From Phycisphaerales bacterium UBA7800 (GTDB taxonomy: Bacteria > Planctomycetota > Phycisphaerae > Phycisphaerales > Phycisphaeraceae), in NCBI GenBank assembly GCA_002480565.1, contig DLCK01000076.1, positions 1 to 64,000 on the forward strand: a DNA stretch of 64,000 bases, in the 5' to 3' direction. Positions within the stretch are counted from its first letter, which is position 1. The number at the start of each line of letters is the position of its first letter. A program made the translations under genes and the position numbers. A model generated the notes under the pieces. That model was not told the origin of the DNA. It worked only from the letters and a program-made list of their open reading frames with translations, and did no database searches. Positions 8,468-17,126 of the stretch are shown here, in pieces.

Positions 8468-9853
8468 TTAATCCTTGTCTGCTACTTGTGTGTTATCGGG
8501 CGATTGGACTGTATCAGTGGAACTTTTTTGGTTGGCAACCCATTCCAAAAATTGCCCGATTCGCTGTTCATAGCCGCGTTGGGTCGGCTGATAGTATTGT
8601 ACATCCACGCCAAGATACTCCTGATCGACATAGCCGGTTTCAGAGTTGTGAGCATATTGATATCCCACGGCATGGCCCAACTCCTTGGCGCCTGCGTAAT
8701 GTCCATCACGCAGATGCTTGGGAACGGGGACGGTACGCCCTGCCTTGACGTCAGAAAGTGCTTTGCTGATAGCAACGGTGCATGCGTTACTCTTGGGCGC
8801 GGTTGCCATGTAGATCACGGCCTGGGCCAAAGTCAGTTGACACTCAGGTAAGCCGATGCGTTCGGTGATGGCATAGGCCGCAGCAGCGACGGTGATGGCT
8901 CGCGGGTCGGCATTGCCAATATCTTCACTGGCTAAAATCGCAATCCGGCGAGCGATGAATCGCGGGTCTTCGCCAGCAGCGATCATCTTGGCTAACCAGT
9001 AAATTGCTGCATCAGGATCACTGCCACGCATGGATTTGATAAATGCACTGATGGTGTCGTAGTGATCGTCGCCTGTCCCATCGTACACAATAGCTTTGCG
9101 TTGGATCGACTCTTGTGCAACTTCCAGATTGATGTGGATGGTTTGATTTTCATCAGCTTGTTCGTCGGTCACCCCGCCACTGAGGACAGCGATTTCCAAT
9201 GCGGTCAACGCACGACGTGCATCACCATCGCAGATGGTCGCCCAATGATTGATCGCTTCATCGGTGACCTGTAAATCTCGTTTGCCAAAGCCACGCTCCG
9301 GATCGGTTATCGCACGCTTGAGGATGCTGATGATTTGGGGTTGGTCATGCAGTTCAAATTGAAAGACCTGTGACCGACTGACCAAAGCGGAGTTGATGGC
9401 AAAGTATGGGTTTTCGGTGGTTGCACCAATGAGTGTGACCACCCCCCGTTCGACATCACCAAGTAGCACGTCCTGTTGGGCGCGATTGAATCGATGGATT
9501 TCGTCGAGAAACAGGATCGTCTGCCGAGCGTCCTGTGCAAGATGCATCCGGGCACGGTCAAGAATTTCGCGGACTTCTTTAACGCCTACGGAGACGGCAT
9601 TCGCCTGCTCGAATCGACGTTGTGTGTACTCTGCGATGAGTCTGGCGAGGGTGGTTTTACCAGTACCGGGCGGGCCGTAAAACAGGACACTTGTCAGGCG
9701 GTCAGCCTGGAGCATGCGGCGGAGCATTCGACCTTCGCCAAGCAGATGTTCCTGCCCAATGAATTCATCAAGGTTTCGCGGGCGCATACGCATCGCCAAC
9801 GGCTCGGCACGTTGGAGGTTCTCTTTTTTGCGTTGATCCCATAATCCAGACAT
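8468..9853 (-). CDS. rarA: Replication-associated recombination protein RarA (MgsA family AAA ATPase)
   Basis: The protein has 461 residues. It starts MSGLWDQRKKENLQRAEPLA and PRNLDEFIGQEHLLGEG, typical of RarA/WRNIP1. Walker A is GPPGTGKTTLARLIA, Walker B is LFLDEIHRFNRAQQD, and sensor 1 is GATTENPYFAINSALVSRSQ. The C-terminal tetramerisation domain shows GSDPDAAIYWLAKM, ASEDIGNADP and YKYPHxxxxGxV-like YQYAHNSETGYVDQ. It acts at stalled replication forks. Upstream is the divergent siroheme/heme operon; downstream is the transpeptidase on the same strand, 51 bases away. Confidence 0.95.
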   Translation of the reverse strand: MSGLWDQRKKENLQRAEPLAMRMRPRNLDEFIGQEHLLGEGRMLRRMLQADRLTSVLFYGPPGTGKTTLARLIAEYTQRRFEQANAVSVGVKEVREILDRARMHLAQDARQTILFLDEIHRFNRAQQDVLLGDVERGVVTLIGATTENPYFAINSALVSRSQVFQFELHDQPQIISILKRAITDPERGFGKRDLQVTDEAINHWATICDGDARRALTALEIAVLSGGVTDEQADENQTIHINLEVAQESIQRKAIVYDGTGDDHYDTISAFIKSMRGSDPDAAIYWLAKMIAAGEDPRFIARRIAILASEDIGNADPRAITVAAAAYAITERIGLPECQLTLAQAVIYMATAPKSNACTVAISKALSDVKAGRTVPVPKHLRDGHYAGAKELGHAVGYQYAHNSETGYVDQEYLGVDVQYYQPTQRGYEQRIGQFLEWVANQKSSTDTVQSPDNTQVADKD

Positions 9854-9958
9854 ATGAATATGATAATGGAGGGACTTGAGACTAGCGACTTGGAAAGCGA
9901 TTGTAATTTCGCAAAGGATATGATTTGAAAAAAGATTCGCCAGGGGATTCTCATATCC

Positions 9959-10678
9959 ATGGCATGGCGGCTAGTCGTTATTGCCTTGAATCGTTACTAT
10001 ACAACGGTGAATGATTTACCCGTCATCCTGAAGTTAACTGATCGACCGTGCCTGATTGTGGGCGGTGGCAAAGTTGCTTTACGTCGTGCAATGGGCTTGG
10101 TGTCCGTTGGTGCTAAAGTGACCATCGTTGCGCCGCAGTGCGATCCTGATTTTGCCAGCGAGTGTTCCCAGGCGATCTGCATTGAACGCAGCTTCAAAGA
10201 TTCCGACCTCGATGGCATGTTTCTGGTGGTCATTGCAACGGATGACAAAGCGATCAATGACCATGTAAACAAGTTGGCTGATAAAGGCAATGTGCTGGTC
10301 AACCGTGTCGACGATCCGGCAGCAGGAGACTTGTCGATCCCGGCTCATGCACATTGCGGTCCGATCACAATTGCTGTCCACACCAACCGGATCAGTGCCT
10401 CAGCTGCAGCAACCATTCGTGACACCTTATTGGAACACGTGGATCCCGCGTGGCCTGCCCTGCTGTCTGCGATGCAACCTTTCCGGGAACAACTCCAGGA
10501 AAAGGTGTCTGACACCTTAATTCGTCAAAAGGCACTCAAACGCATGGCAGACGAGCAGGCGATGGCCATCATCAAAGAACAAGGCGTCATCCATTACATC
10601 AAATACTGTGAGACACTGATGGCTCAGTTCACAGGTGATAAGTCCAATGTGACTGTCCCAGGAAGTGAGTTCAAATGA
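9959..10678 (+). CDS. Precorrin-2 dehydrogenase / sirohydrochlorin ferrochelatase (Met8/CysG-N type)
   Basis: The protein has 239 residues. The Rossmann motif LIVGGGKVALRRAMGLVSVGAKVTIVAP, FLVVIATDDKAINDHVNKLAD, and NRVDDPAAGDLSIPAHAHCGPITIAVHT mark the Met8/CysG N-terminal family, which oxidises precorrin-2 and inserts iron to give siroheme. ATG 9959 has AGGGGA 12 bases upstream. GTG 10007 (then NDLPVILKL) fits the usual family N-terminus better but lacks a ribosome site. It overlaps the next gene by ATGA, so it is translationally coupled to the heme genes. Family members occur next to hemX-hemA in many bacteria. Confidence 0.9.
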   Translation: MAWRLVVIALNRYYTTVNDLPVILKLTDRPCLIVGGGKVALRRAMGLVSVGAKVTIVAPQCDPDFASECSQAICIERSFKDSDLDGMFLVVIATDDKAINDHVNKLADKGNVLVNRVDDPAAGDLSIPAHAHCGPITIAVHTNRISASAAATIRDTLLEHVDPAWPALLSAMQPFREQLQEKVSDTLIRQKALKRMADEQAMAIIKEQGVIHYIKYCETLMAQFTGDKSNVTVPGSEFK

Positions 10679-11571
10679 ACGAAACAATTGTCACATTTTG
10701 GTTGTTCGTGTTGGTGCTACTTGGTACATGGTGTAGTTTTCGAAAGTGTCGACAGATACTGCAAAAACACACACAGGACGACCGCACTGCTGAATATCGA
10801 CTCACAGACCGGCTCTTTATCTTGCTTGCTTTTGGAACCGCGGGCGTATTCCTCTTTCGCATCTTTATGGTGCATCAAAGTTGGCGTCCCCTCACATCAC
10901 ATGTTGATGGCTTGACGTTGTTGGTCTCATTGCTTTGCCCGACGCTGATTTACCTTGAAAAACGAGGCAATGCACGCGGTGTTTCTTTTATTGGATATCC
11001 CGGTGTCACCTTTTTGCTGCTTTGGGCATTATGTGCCAGCCGTTGGACATTTCGAGCCTTTACGCCGGACACGATGATGAAAGTCGTCCATCTCTTTGCG
11101 GTTTACATGGGGACTTTGGCGGTCTTCATTTCCGCACTGTATGGCGGGACATATCTTTTCTCCGAACGCCGCCTCAAACGCAAAGAGAACCTTGGGCAAT
11201 CCAAGCAATTTGCCAGTCTGGAAACACTTGAACGGATGATCGTGGTTTCATCTGCAGTGGGATTTACATTTATCAGTCTGGGATTGGTGACTGGTTTGGT
11301 GAGTATCAGTGCATTACACGAAAAGATGCCAAGCGGTTGGTGGCATAGTCCAAAGATTATTTTAGCTTTTGCGGTGTGGGTGATTTACGCATTGCTGTTT
11401 AATGTCCGTCATACGATCTTTTTCCGGGGTAGTCGTGCCGCGTGGCTGAGTCTGTTAGGCTTGTTGTTGTTGATCATGACCTTTGGCGCGGTGCATACAT
11501 TTTCATCGCAATTCCCAACATCCAGTCCGTTTGATACGCCGACAAAACAGTCCTCGGAGGTTGATGGATGA
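10675..11571 (+). CDS. CcsA/HemX-like cytochrome c assembly family membrane protein
   Basis: The protein has 298 residues with about eight hydrophobic helices, including FWLFVLVLLGTWCSF, LFILLAFGTAGVFLFRIF, GYPGVTFLLLWALCA, LFAVYMGTLAVFISALYGGTYLF and the final SLLGLLLLIMTFGAVHTFS. The order, the VHLFAVYMGTL helix and the following SERRLKRK loop fit the CcsA/HemX family. HemX members sit beside hemA and influence glutamyl-tRNA reductase levels or heme handling, while CcsA proteins pass heme to cytochrome c. The ATGA overlaps on both sides (met8-like before, hemA after) favour the HemX role. Confidence 0.8.
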   Translation: MNETIVTFWLFVLVLLGTWCSFRKCRQILQKHTQDDRTAEYRLTDRLFILLAFGTAGVFLFRIFMVHQSWRPLTSHVDGLTLLVSLLCPTLIYLEKRGNARGVSFIGYPGVTFLLLWALCASRWTFRAFTPDTMMKVVHLFAVYMGTLAVFISALYGGTYLFSERRLKRKENLGQSKQFASLETLERMIVVSSAVGFTFISLGLVTGLVSISALHEKMPSGWWHSPKIILAFAVWVIYALLFNVRHTIFFRGSRAAWLSLLGLLLLIMTFGAVHTFSSQFPTSSPFDTPTKQSSEVDG

Positions 11572-12932
11572 GGATCACCTTACTGGGTGCCAATCATAGA
11601 ACCATGCCTTTGCAGATGCGCGAAAAACTCGCATTGAGTGATAAGCATCTCATCGCTGCATCTGATCAGTTGCGCGATCAATATCCACAGGCAGAGTTCG
11701 TGTTCATCTCCACCTGTAATCGCACGGAGATGTATACCGCTCATCCGGCCAATCAACCCCCGAATATCGATCAAATGCGTTCGTTTCTTGCTGCATTCTG
11801 CAATGTGCAAATCGACGGACTCACTGCTGCAACCATTCATCGTGAAAACGAACAGGCCATTGGACACCTCTTCCGTGTGGCCTCGGGATTGGACTCAATG
11901 ATCCTCGGTGAGCCACAGATTATTGGCCAGGTCAAACGCGCTTATGACACAGCTTGCTGTCTTAAGACTGTCGGTCCATCACTGCATAAGTTATTCCAAC
12001 AAGCTTTGACCGTTGGCAAGCAGGTCCGCAATCAAACCGGAATCGATGAGGGGCGGACTTCTGTCGCATCGACTGCAGTGGACTTTGCCCGTCAAATTTT
12101 TGATCGATTCAGTGACAAGGTCGTCGTGGGTATCGGTGCAGGCGAAATGGCTAAAGTCACCTTGCGACACCTGCGTGATTTGAATCCTGCTAAAATTCTG
12201 CTGGTCAATCGATCCATCGAACGTGCAACGGCACTATTGGAGCAGATGGAAATCGGAGCCGATCGTGGAGGCGTCCGACAATTTGAGGACCTTCCCCAAA
12301 TGCTTGTCGATGCGGATATCGTCATCTCTTCGACTGCTGCGCCGCATCCAATTATTACGGCCAACTTCCTCAAACCACTGCTTAAGCAACGTCGTTTCCG
12401 TCCCCTGTTTTTGTTGGATATCGCTGTCCCTCGGGATATCGAATCAGAAGTGGGTGCATTGCGCAATGTCTATTTGTACAACGTCGATGACCTGCAGCAG
12501 GTTGTGGAGCAGACACATCATTCCCGGGCTGAACATGTCAGTCAGGCTGAGCAGATGATTGCAGATAAAGTCCGCCTGTGTCTGTCTCAGATTCAACACC
12601 GTGATGTGGGACACCTGATCAAAGAGCTTCGCAATAAACTTCACGATATTGGTGAGCAGGAAATGGCACGCACCAGTCATAAAATACATGGCCTCGAAGG
12701 TGATGAGTTGGAGAAAATGATTGAGCAGCACACGCAACGTGTGATCAATAAAATTTTGTACCTGCCCTTGTCGGAACTCAATGAAAAGCGGGCAGACTCT
12801 CCACTTGGGTTTTACGCTGCGGCCTTGCGTCGACTTTTTCACCTTGATCAGGAAGGTGAGTTGCCCACATCACTTTTATCACAAACTCCCCCGCCAAAGG
12901 ATTCAGAAAACAACGAACAGGCATCATCATGA
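11568..12932 (+). CDS. hemA: Glutamyl-tRNA reductase
   Basis: The protein has 454 residues and catalyses the first step of C5 heme synthesis, reducing Glu-tRNA to glutamate-1-semialdehyde with NADPH. Seen: ANHRTMPLQMREKLAL at the N-terminus, catalytic Cys in FISTCNRTEMY, FRVASGLDSMILGEPQIIGQVK, NADPH-domain GIGAGEMAKVTLRHL, and VPRDIESEVGALRNVYLYNVDDL. A C-terminal dimerisation helix follows (~310-420), then a polar tail. It overlaps both neighbours by four bases. The position in one operon with siroheme and HemX-like genes implies joint control of tetrapyrrole flow. Confidence 0.96.
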   Translation: MRITLLGANHRTMPLQMREKLALSDKHLIAASDQLRDQYPQAEFVFISTCNRTEMYTAHPANQPPNIDQMRSFLAAFCNVQIDGLTAATIHRENEQAIGHLFRVASGLDSMILGEPQIIGQVKRAYDTACCLKTVGPSLHKLFQQALTVGKQVRNQTGIDEGRTSVASTAVDFARQIFDRFSDKVVVGIGAGEMAKVTLRHLRDLNPAKILLVNRSIERATALLEQMEIGADRGGVRQFEDLPQMLVDADIVISSTAAPHPIITANFLKPLLKQRRFRPLFLLDIAVPRDIESEVGALRNVYLYNVDDLQQVVEQTHHSRAEHVSQAEQMIADKVRLCLSQIQHRDVGHLIKELRNKLHDIGEQEMARTSHKIHGLEGDELEKMIEQHTQRVINKILYLPLSELNEKRADSPLGFYAAALRRLFHLDQEGELPTSLLSQTPPPKDSENNEQASS

Positions 12933-15073
12933 ACCAGTCGCCATCGGCAGAATTTCCGCATGTGTTATGGATATTGCCAATTGGGATAGCCTTGGCAGTT
13001 CTGGGTATATGGATGGGGACGCATGAAGGTTTCTCGCCCGACTTCTCGCAATACCCTCAGGATCAACTAGGAGCGATCAGTCAGCTTCCTACAGCTCGAT
13101 TTTCCGGAGTGATCTTTCAACTCTTCACACACCTGCCGCTGCTTGGACTTGTCTGGGCTGCTGCGTTGGGATATGGACTGCTCATCAGTCGTTTGGCGTT
13201 TGGGAAACCCCATATCTCACTACGTCTGGCATCAGGTTTAGGTTTGATTGGTCTGGCATGGGTGAATTGGTTTTTCGCTGCAGTTGGTCTCTTGAACATG
13301 ATACTTGCATGGGGGCTCATCGGTATTGGTGTCGTCCTTGCGATCACTTTGTTTTTCCTCCGTCAACGTACAAGGATCGAGCCACCAAAGAGTCTGCCCA
13401 TCTCTGCAAGTGCATGGCTGGTCATCTGCCCGATGATTGGTTTGGCAATTGTTGCCTGTTGCTGCCCACCGGGGACACTCTGGAAGGTTGAAGCCTTTGG
13501 CTATGACGTAACGAGCTATCACCTGCAACTGCCCAAGGAGTGGATGAAACTTGGTCAATTGCGTGGCTTGGATCACAATGTCTACAGCTATTTCCCCAGT
13601 CTCATGGAGGGGATGTATCTGCTATGTGGACAATTGATGGGTAGTGTCTACCGTGCGATTTATCTCTGTCAGATGCTGCATTTTTCCATGGCGATTCTCG
13701 CTGCCATGCAGTTGGCCCAACTGGCGTCCAAATGGATCAAGCCCTTTGCAGCCAACCTCACTGGTGCAGCACTCATTGCCATGCCCTGGACATTGATCGT
13801 CGGTTCGATGGCGTACAACGAAATGTTTGTCACCGCGATGGGGACGACCGCCCTGCTGCTACTTTTTGACGAAACACGCAAAGCCAAACCAAGCGTGATA
13901 CTCAGCGGGATATGTGTTGGCGGCGCCACGTTTGCAAAACTCACTGCCGGGCCGATGTTGGCATTACCGATGGCAGTGATGGTGCTGTGCAAAGCCAATG
14001 CTCAATCAGATCGACGCCGTTGGCATGTGGTACTGTTGGCACTTGCAGCAGGATTGATGTTGAGCCCCTACTTTGCTCGCAACTTCATGCAAAGTGGCAA
14101 TCCGGTTTTCCCCTTTGCTGCCAATATACTGGGGAGCGGTCACTGGTCTGAAAGTGATGTCGACCGATGGAACAAAGGTCACCACAACGATAAGCCTATG
14201 AGCGAACGCATCAAAGCCCTGAATTGGCAATGGCTGGGCAACCAAGGTTATGCCGCCATCTTTGGCAAGAAACGTGATCGCTTACCGGGCGCGATCGAAT
14301 CACAGAACATCGCACGGTTCGACTATGAATGGGGCTTGTCACCTTGGTGGATTTTAGCTTTGGTCGGTGGCGTGTCATTGTTGTTTGATACGCGCTATCG
14401 GAAACTTTCGGTCATACTCTTTGCATTCCTTGCCATCCAACTTCTCTTCTGGATAACATCAACGCACTTGCAGGCAAGGTTCTTGATCTGGACACTTCTG
14501 CCCGGCACATTGATGCTTGGGATTGGATTTGCACGGTTTGAATATACAAACCTTCTCCGCTGGATTCACAGTGTCGCTTTTATCAGTTTGATCCTGTTAT
14601 GCAGCAGTGTCTCCTTGAACATTATGCTATCGCAAACGGCTTCAAAAATGCCGATCTGGCAATTTGCTGATTCACTGATGTCCGAACAAGACCTTGCTGA
14701 ATCTGAGTTAGGGACCGCGATTGCAGGCGATCACATTGTCAATCACTTGCCATCGAAAAGTATGGTTTACTTCGTAGCCGATGCATCCCGGATGCTGTAT
14801 GTGCAAACGCCTAATGTGTACCACAGTGCGTTTGATCCTTCTCCACTAGGCCAAGCCATCCGAGAGAGTCGCGCTGATGCTCAGCAGGTTACAGCATCGC
14901 TCAAAGCCAAAGGCATCACCCATGTGTACGTTCATTGGAGTGAGTTGGAGCGTCTTCATGCGACCTATGGTTACGATCCTGATGTCACAGAACAGACGCT
15001 TTCTGATTTAGCAAAGGCATGGATCAACATCTTTGATATGCAAGGCGTCATCACCATTTATCAACTCCCTTAA
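12929..15073 (+). CDS. Polytopic membrane protein, GT-C glycosyltransferase-like
   Basis: The protein has 714 residues with roughly 12 membrane segments in the first ~570, then a soluble C-terminal domain. An extracytoplasmic loop after an early helix reads AFGYDVTSYHLQLPKEWMKLGQ and NVYSYFPSLMEGMYLLCGQL. This resembles the first loop of GT-C enzymes such as PMT/ArnT, where an acidic residue binds metal or lipid-linked sugar; here the Asp of GYDVTSYH is a candidate. The C-terminal part resembles the soluble domain of such transferases (HVYVHWSELERL). It overlaps hemA by ATGA, an unexpected partner. The donor and acceptor are unknown. Confidence 0.7.
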   Translation: MNQSPSAEFPHVLWILPIGIALAVLGIWMGTHEGFSPDFSQYPQDQLGAISQLPTARFSGVIFQLFTHLPLLGLVWAAALGYGLLISRLAFGKPHISLRLASGLGLIGLAWVNWFFAAVGLLNMILAWGLIGIGVVLAITLFFLRQRTRIEPPKSLPISASAWLVICPMIGLAIVACCCPPGTLWKVEAFGYDVTSYHLQLPKEWMKLGQLRGLDHNVYSYFPSLMEGMYLLCGQLMGSVYRAIYLCQMLHFSMAILAAMQLAQLASKWIKPFAANLTGAALIAMPWTLIVGSMAYNEMFVTAMGTTALLLLFDETRKAKPSVILSGICVGGATFAKLTAGPMLALPMAVMVLCKANAQSDRRRWHVVLLALAAGLMLSPYFARNFMQSGNPVFPFAANILGSGHWSESDVDRWNKGHHNDKPMSERIKALNWQWLGNQGYAAIFGKKRDRLPGAIESQNIARFDYEWGLSPWWILALVGGVSLLFDTRYRKLSVILFAFLAIQLLFWITSTHLQARFLIWTLLPGTLMLGIGFARFEYTNLLRWIHSVAFISLILLCSSVSLNIMLSQTASKMPIWQFADSLMSEQDLAESELGTAIAGDHIVNHLPSKSMVYFVADASRMLYVQTPNVYHSAFDPSPLGQAIRESRADAQQVTASLKAKGITHVYVHWSELERLHATYGYDPDVTEQTLSDLAKAWINIFDMQGVITIYQLP

Positions 15074-15100
15074 CCATTGATTACCAACCAAGGAACTTTC

Positions 15101-15976
15101 ATGTTTGGTTCGCACCTTTCCGTAGCCGGTGGCATGCAAAATGCTTTGAATGAAGCCCATGAATTGAAGATGGACTGCGTCCAGGTCTTCACTAAAAATC
15201 AACGTCAGTGGACCGTCAAACCTCTGACCGAAGAACAAATCACGTTATGGGATGAAGCACGTAAAAAGACCGGGCTCACAGATGTCATCAGCCATGACAG
15301 TTATCTGATTAACCTTGCCAATCCTGATAAAGCCAAACGTGAAAAGTCCGCAGCATTGTTCCGTGAAGAATTGCTTCGCTGTGAACTATTGGGCATCCCG
15401 TTTCTGGTGACACATCCCGGTGCACATCTTGGTGAAGGTGAAGAATCGGGGATCAAACTTTACTGCAAGACGCTGGATCAAATCCACAAGGACCTGCCGG
15501 GCTTGAAAGTCAAAACATGTCTGGAGACAACCGCAGGACAGGGAACCTGTTTGGGTTGGAAGCTCGAACACCTTCAACAGATGCTAAGTGATGTAAAACA
15601 GTCTGACCGACTTGGTGTTTGTGTGGATACCGCACATTTAATTGCTGCGGGTTACGATCTGACATCGCAAGCTGGGGCTCAAGAAGTCATCCAACAGATG
15701 AGCGACACCATCACGCTTGAGCGCATCAAAGTCTTTCATTTGAACGACTCGAAAATTGCTTTGGGTAAACGTGTCGATCGCCACGAACACATCGGCCATG
15801 GCACAATCGCCAAGTCTGCATTTGCATGGCTGCTCTCTGAACCTGCCTTGATGGATATACCTAAAATTCTGGAGACAGCCAAAGAAGATCATCCCGATGG
15901 CAAGCCTTGGGACGTTGTGAATATCAAGACCTTGAAAACGCTTCAAAAACAGGGAATTAAGACACGTAAAGCATGA
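15101..15976 (+). CDS. nfo: Endonuclease IV (deoxyribonuclease IV)
   Basis: The protein has 291 residues from ATG 15101 with AAGGAA seven bases upstream; the in-frame ATT at 15077 is not a start. It cleaves the DNA backbone 5' of abasic sites in base excision repair, using three zinc ions. The zinc-site motifs are visible: FGSHLSVAGG, THPGAHLGEG, ETTAGQG, CVDTAHLIAAGYDL, FHLNDSK and DRHEHIGHG. Length and order match the family. It follows the GT-C-like gene by 27 bases and may be cotranscribed. Confidence 0.95.
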   Translation: MFGSHLSVAGGMQNALNEAHELKMDCVQVFTKNQRQWTVKPLTEEQITLWDEARKKTGLTDVISHDSYLINLANPDKAKREKSAALFREELLRCELLGIPFLVTHPGAHLGEGEESGIKLYCKTLDQIHKDLPGLKVKTCLETTAGQGTCLGWKLEHLQQMLSDVKQSDRLGVCVDTAHLIAAGYDLTSQAGAQEVIQQMSDTITLERIKVFHLNDSKIALGKRVDRHEHIGHGTIAKSAFAWLLSEPALMDIPKILETAKEDHPDGKPWDVVNIKTLKTLQKQGIKTRKA

Positions 15977-16004
15977 AATGGTTAACCTTAAAAGGAGTCT
16001 GCGG

Positions 16005-16058
16005 ATGAGAAAAAATATATGCATTTCCACCTCAGAACCCTTGACCTTCCTGCGTTAA
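16005..16058 (+). CDS. Possible 17-residue leader peptide after nfo
   Basis: AAGGAG (15992-15997) is spaced seven bases from an ATG that opens MRKNICISTSEPLTFLR and stops at 16056-16058. The ribosome site is better than those of most genes here. It lies 28 bases after the nfo stop and just before a structured, terminator-ended RNA, so it could be a leader peptide. The -35 box of the promoter at 16041 falls inside it, so the two readings may be exclusive. Chance occurrence is possible. Confidence 0.25.
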   Translation: MRKNICISTSEPLTFLR

Positions 16059-16069
16059 TTTTGCATAAT
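16041..16069 (+). promoter_or_regulatory. Strong sigma70-type promoter for a structured transcript
   Basis: TTGACC (16041-16046), 17 bases, CATAAT (16064-16069). Predicted start near 16076. It is among the best promoter matches in the window and does not point directly at a gene but at the hairpin-rich RNA that follows. Confidence 0.55.
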
Positions 16070-16075
16070 GTATCT

Positions 16076-16239
16076 GACGAGCAACACGGGTCTAAGAAGG
16101 ACCCTTCCTGGAAAGGAGATTTCCGACCTAGGAACAGTGCAACATACTGGTGGTTAGAGAGTAGACCAGGCGAAGCAAAATACTCAGTGTTCGATATTAT
16201 TCATTCCTTTATTTGAGATCTTCGCCCTGGTCTTTTTTT
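16076..16239 (+). ncRNA. Candidate structured sRNA or attenuator between nfo and upp
   Basis: About 164 bases, bounded by the promoter at 16041-16069 and a U-run at 16233-16239. Hairpins visible: GGGTCT/GGACCC (16088-16104); TTCCTGG/CCTAGGAA (16105-16134) closing a smaller AAA/TTT loop; CAGT/ACTG (16135-16149); and a terminal stem AGACCAGGCGAAG (16163-16175) with CTTCGCCCTGGTCT (16220-16233) enclosing a 44-base loop. CTGGT at 147-151 (16147-16151) can also pair with ACCAG of the terminator arm (16165-16169), the layout of an antiterminator. It does not match 6S, SRP, tmRNA or RNase P as I know them. Either a free sRNA or a conditional leader of upp, which begins 180 bases later. Confidence 0.45.
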
Positions 16240-16418
16240 ATGCGCAGATTTAATCTGTATCCGCCTTATTACCCCAATTACATGATCAATATTTTGCCTC
16301 CCAAACCGCTTGCGGTTTAGCGCTGCAACTCTCGCGTTTATTCACAATAACGATCCTCGAAATACAACAACTTTAACTCCAACTTGCTATCCATTGAATC
16401 GTGTTGTCCAATACACAC

Positions 16419-17057
16419 ATGAATCAAGACAAAAATCATCTGACGGTTCTGGATCATCCGGTTGCTGCACATCTTGTGACACGGATTCGCGATGTGAACA
16501 CCACCACGCCCCGCTTTAGGGAGTTGGTTGCAAGAGTTGGGATGTTGCTTGCTTATGAAGCGACGCGCGACATTCCCACCCAAACGGTAAAAGTCACCAC
16601 GCCTATTGAGGAGACCGAGGGTTTTGAGTTGCAATTACCCGTGACAGTCGTTCCGATCCTACGTGCCGGACTTGGGCTTGCTGAAGGCGTCATGCAGTTG
16701 ATCCCACAAGCTGTGATGGGACATGTTGGCATGTTCCGTGATGAAAAGGCACTTACGCCGGTGAGTTATTATGAGAAGTTGCCAACTCAGATTGCTGATG
16801 GCCCGGTGCTTCTGATTGACCCAATGCTTGCTACAGGTGGGAGCGCCGCTGCTGCCATTGATCTGCTCAAGAGTCGGGGCTGCACGGATATTCGATTTTT
16901 GTGTTTGATCTCTGCGCCCGAAGGAATCGAAAAGTTAACCGAGTCCCACCCGGATGTACCGATTTTCACAGCAGCAATTGACCAAAAACTCAACGAAATT
17001 GGCTATATCGTCCCCGGTCTGGGGGATGCAGGAGACCGACTGTATGGCACATTGTAA
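16419..17057 (+). CDS. upp: Uracil phosphoribosyltransferase
   Basis: The protein has 212 residues from ATG 16419 (a TTG six codons earlier is possible; neither has a clear ribosome site). It converts uracil and PRPP to UMP in pyrimidine salvage. Motifs: HPVAAHLVTRIRD near the N-terminus, VVPILRAGLGLAEGVMQLIP, the PRPP loop DPMLATGGSAAAAIDLLK, LCLISAPEGIEKL and the C-terminal VPGLGDAGDRLYGT. It lies downstream of the structured RNA at 16076-16239, which may attenuate it. A small AAACCGC/GCGGTTT hairpin (16304-16319) sits between the two. Confidence 0.95.
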   Translation: MNQDKNHLTVLDHPVAAHLVTRIRDVNTTTPRFRELVARVGMLLAYEATRDIPTQTVKVTTPIEETEGFELQLPVTVVPILRAGLGLAEGVMQLIPQAVMGHVGMFRDEKALTPVSYYEKLPTQIADGPVLLIDPMLATGGSAAAAIDLLKSRGCTDIRFLCLISAPEGIEKLTESHPDVPIFTAAIDQKLNEIGYIVPGLGDAGDRLYGTL

Positions 17058-17126
17058 GTGATAACCCCGTAAGCCTGAGATTGTCGAACATGACGACTTG
17101 CTGAAAATAGCTATCATGTATCGACT

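Noticed and set aside
16019..16216. 65-codon frame between nfo and upp
   Set aside because: It runs through the hairpins of the candidate RNA and has no ribosome site.
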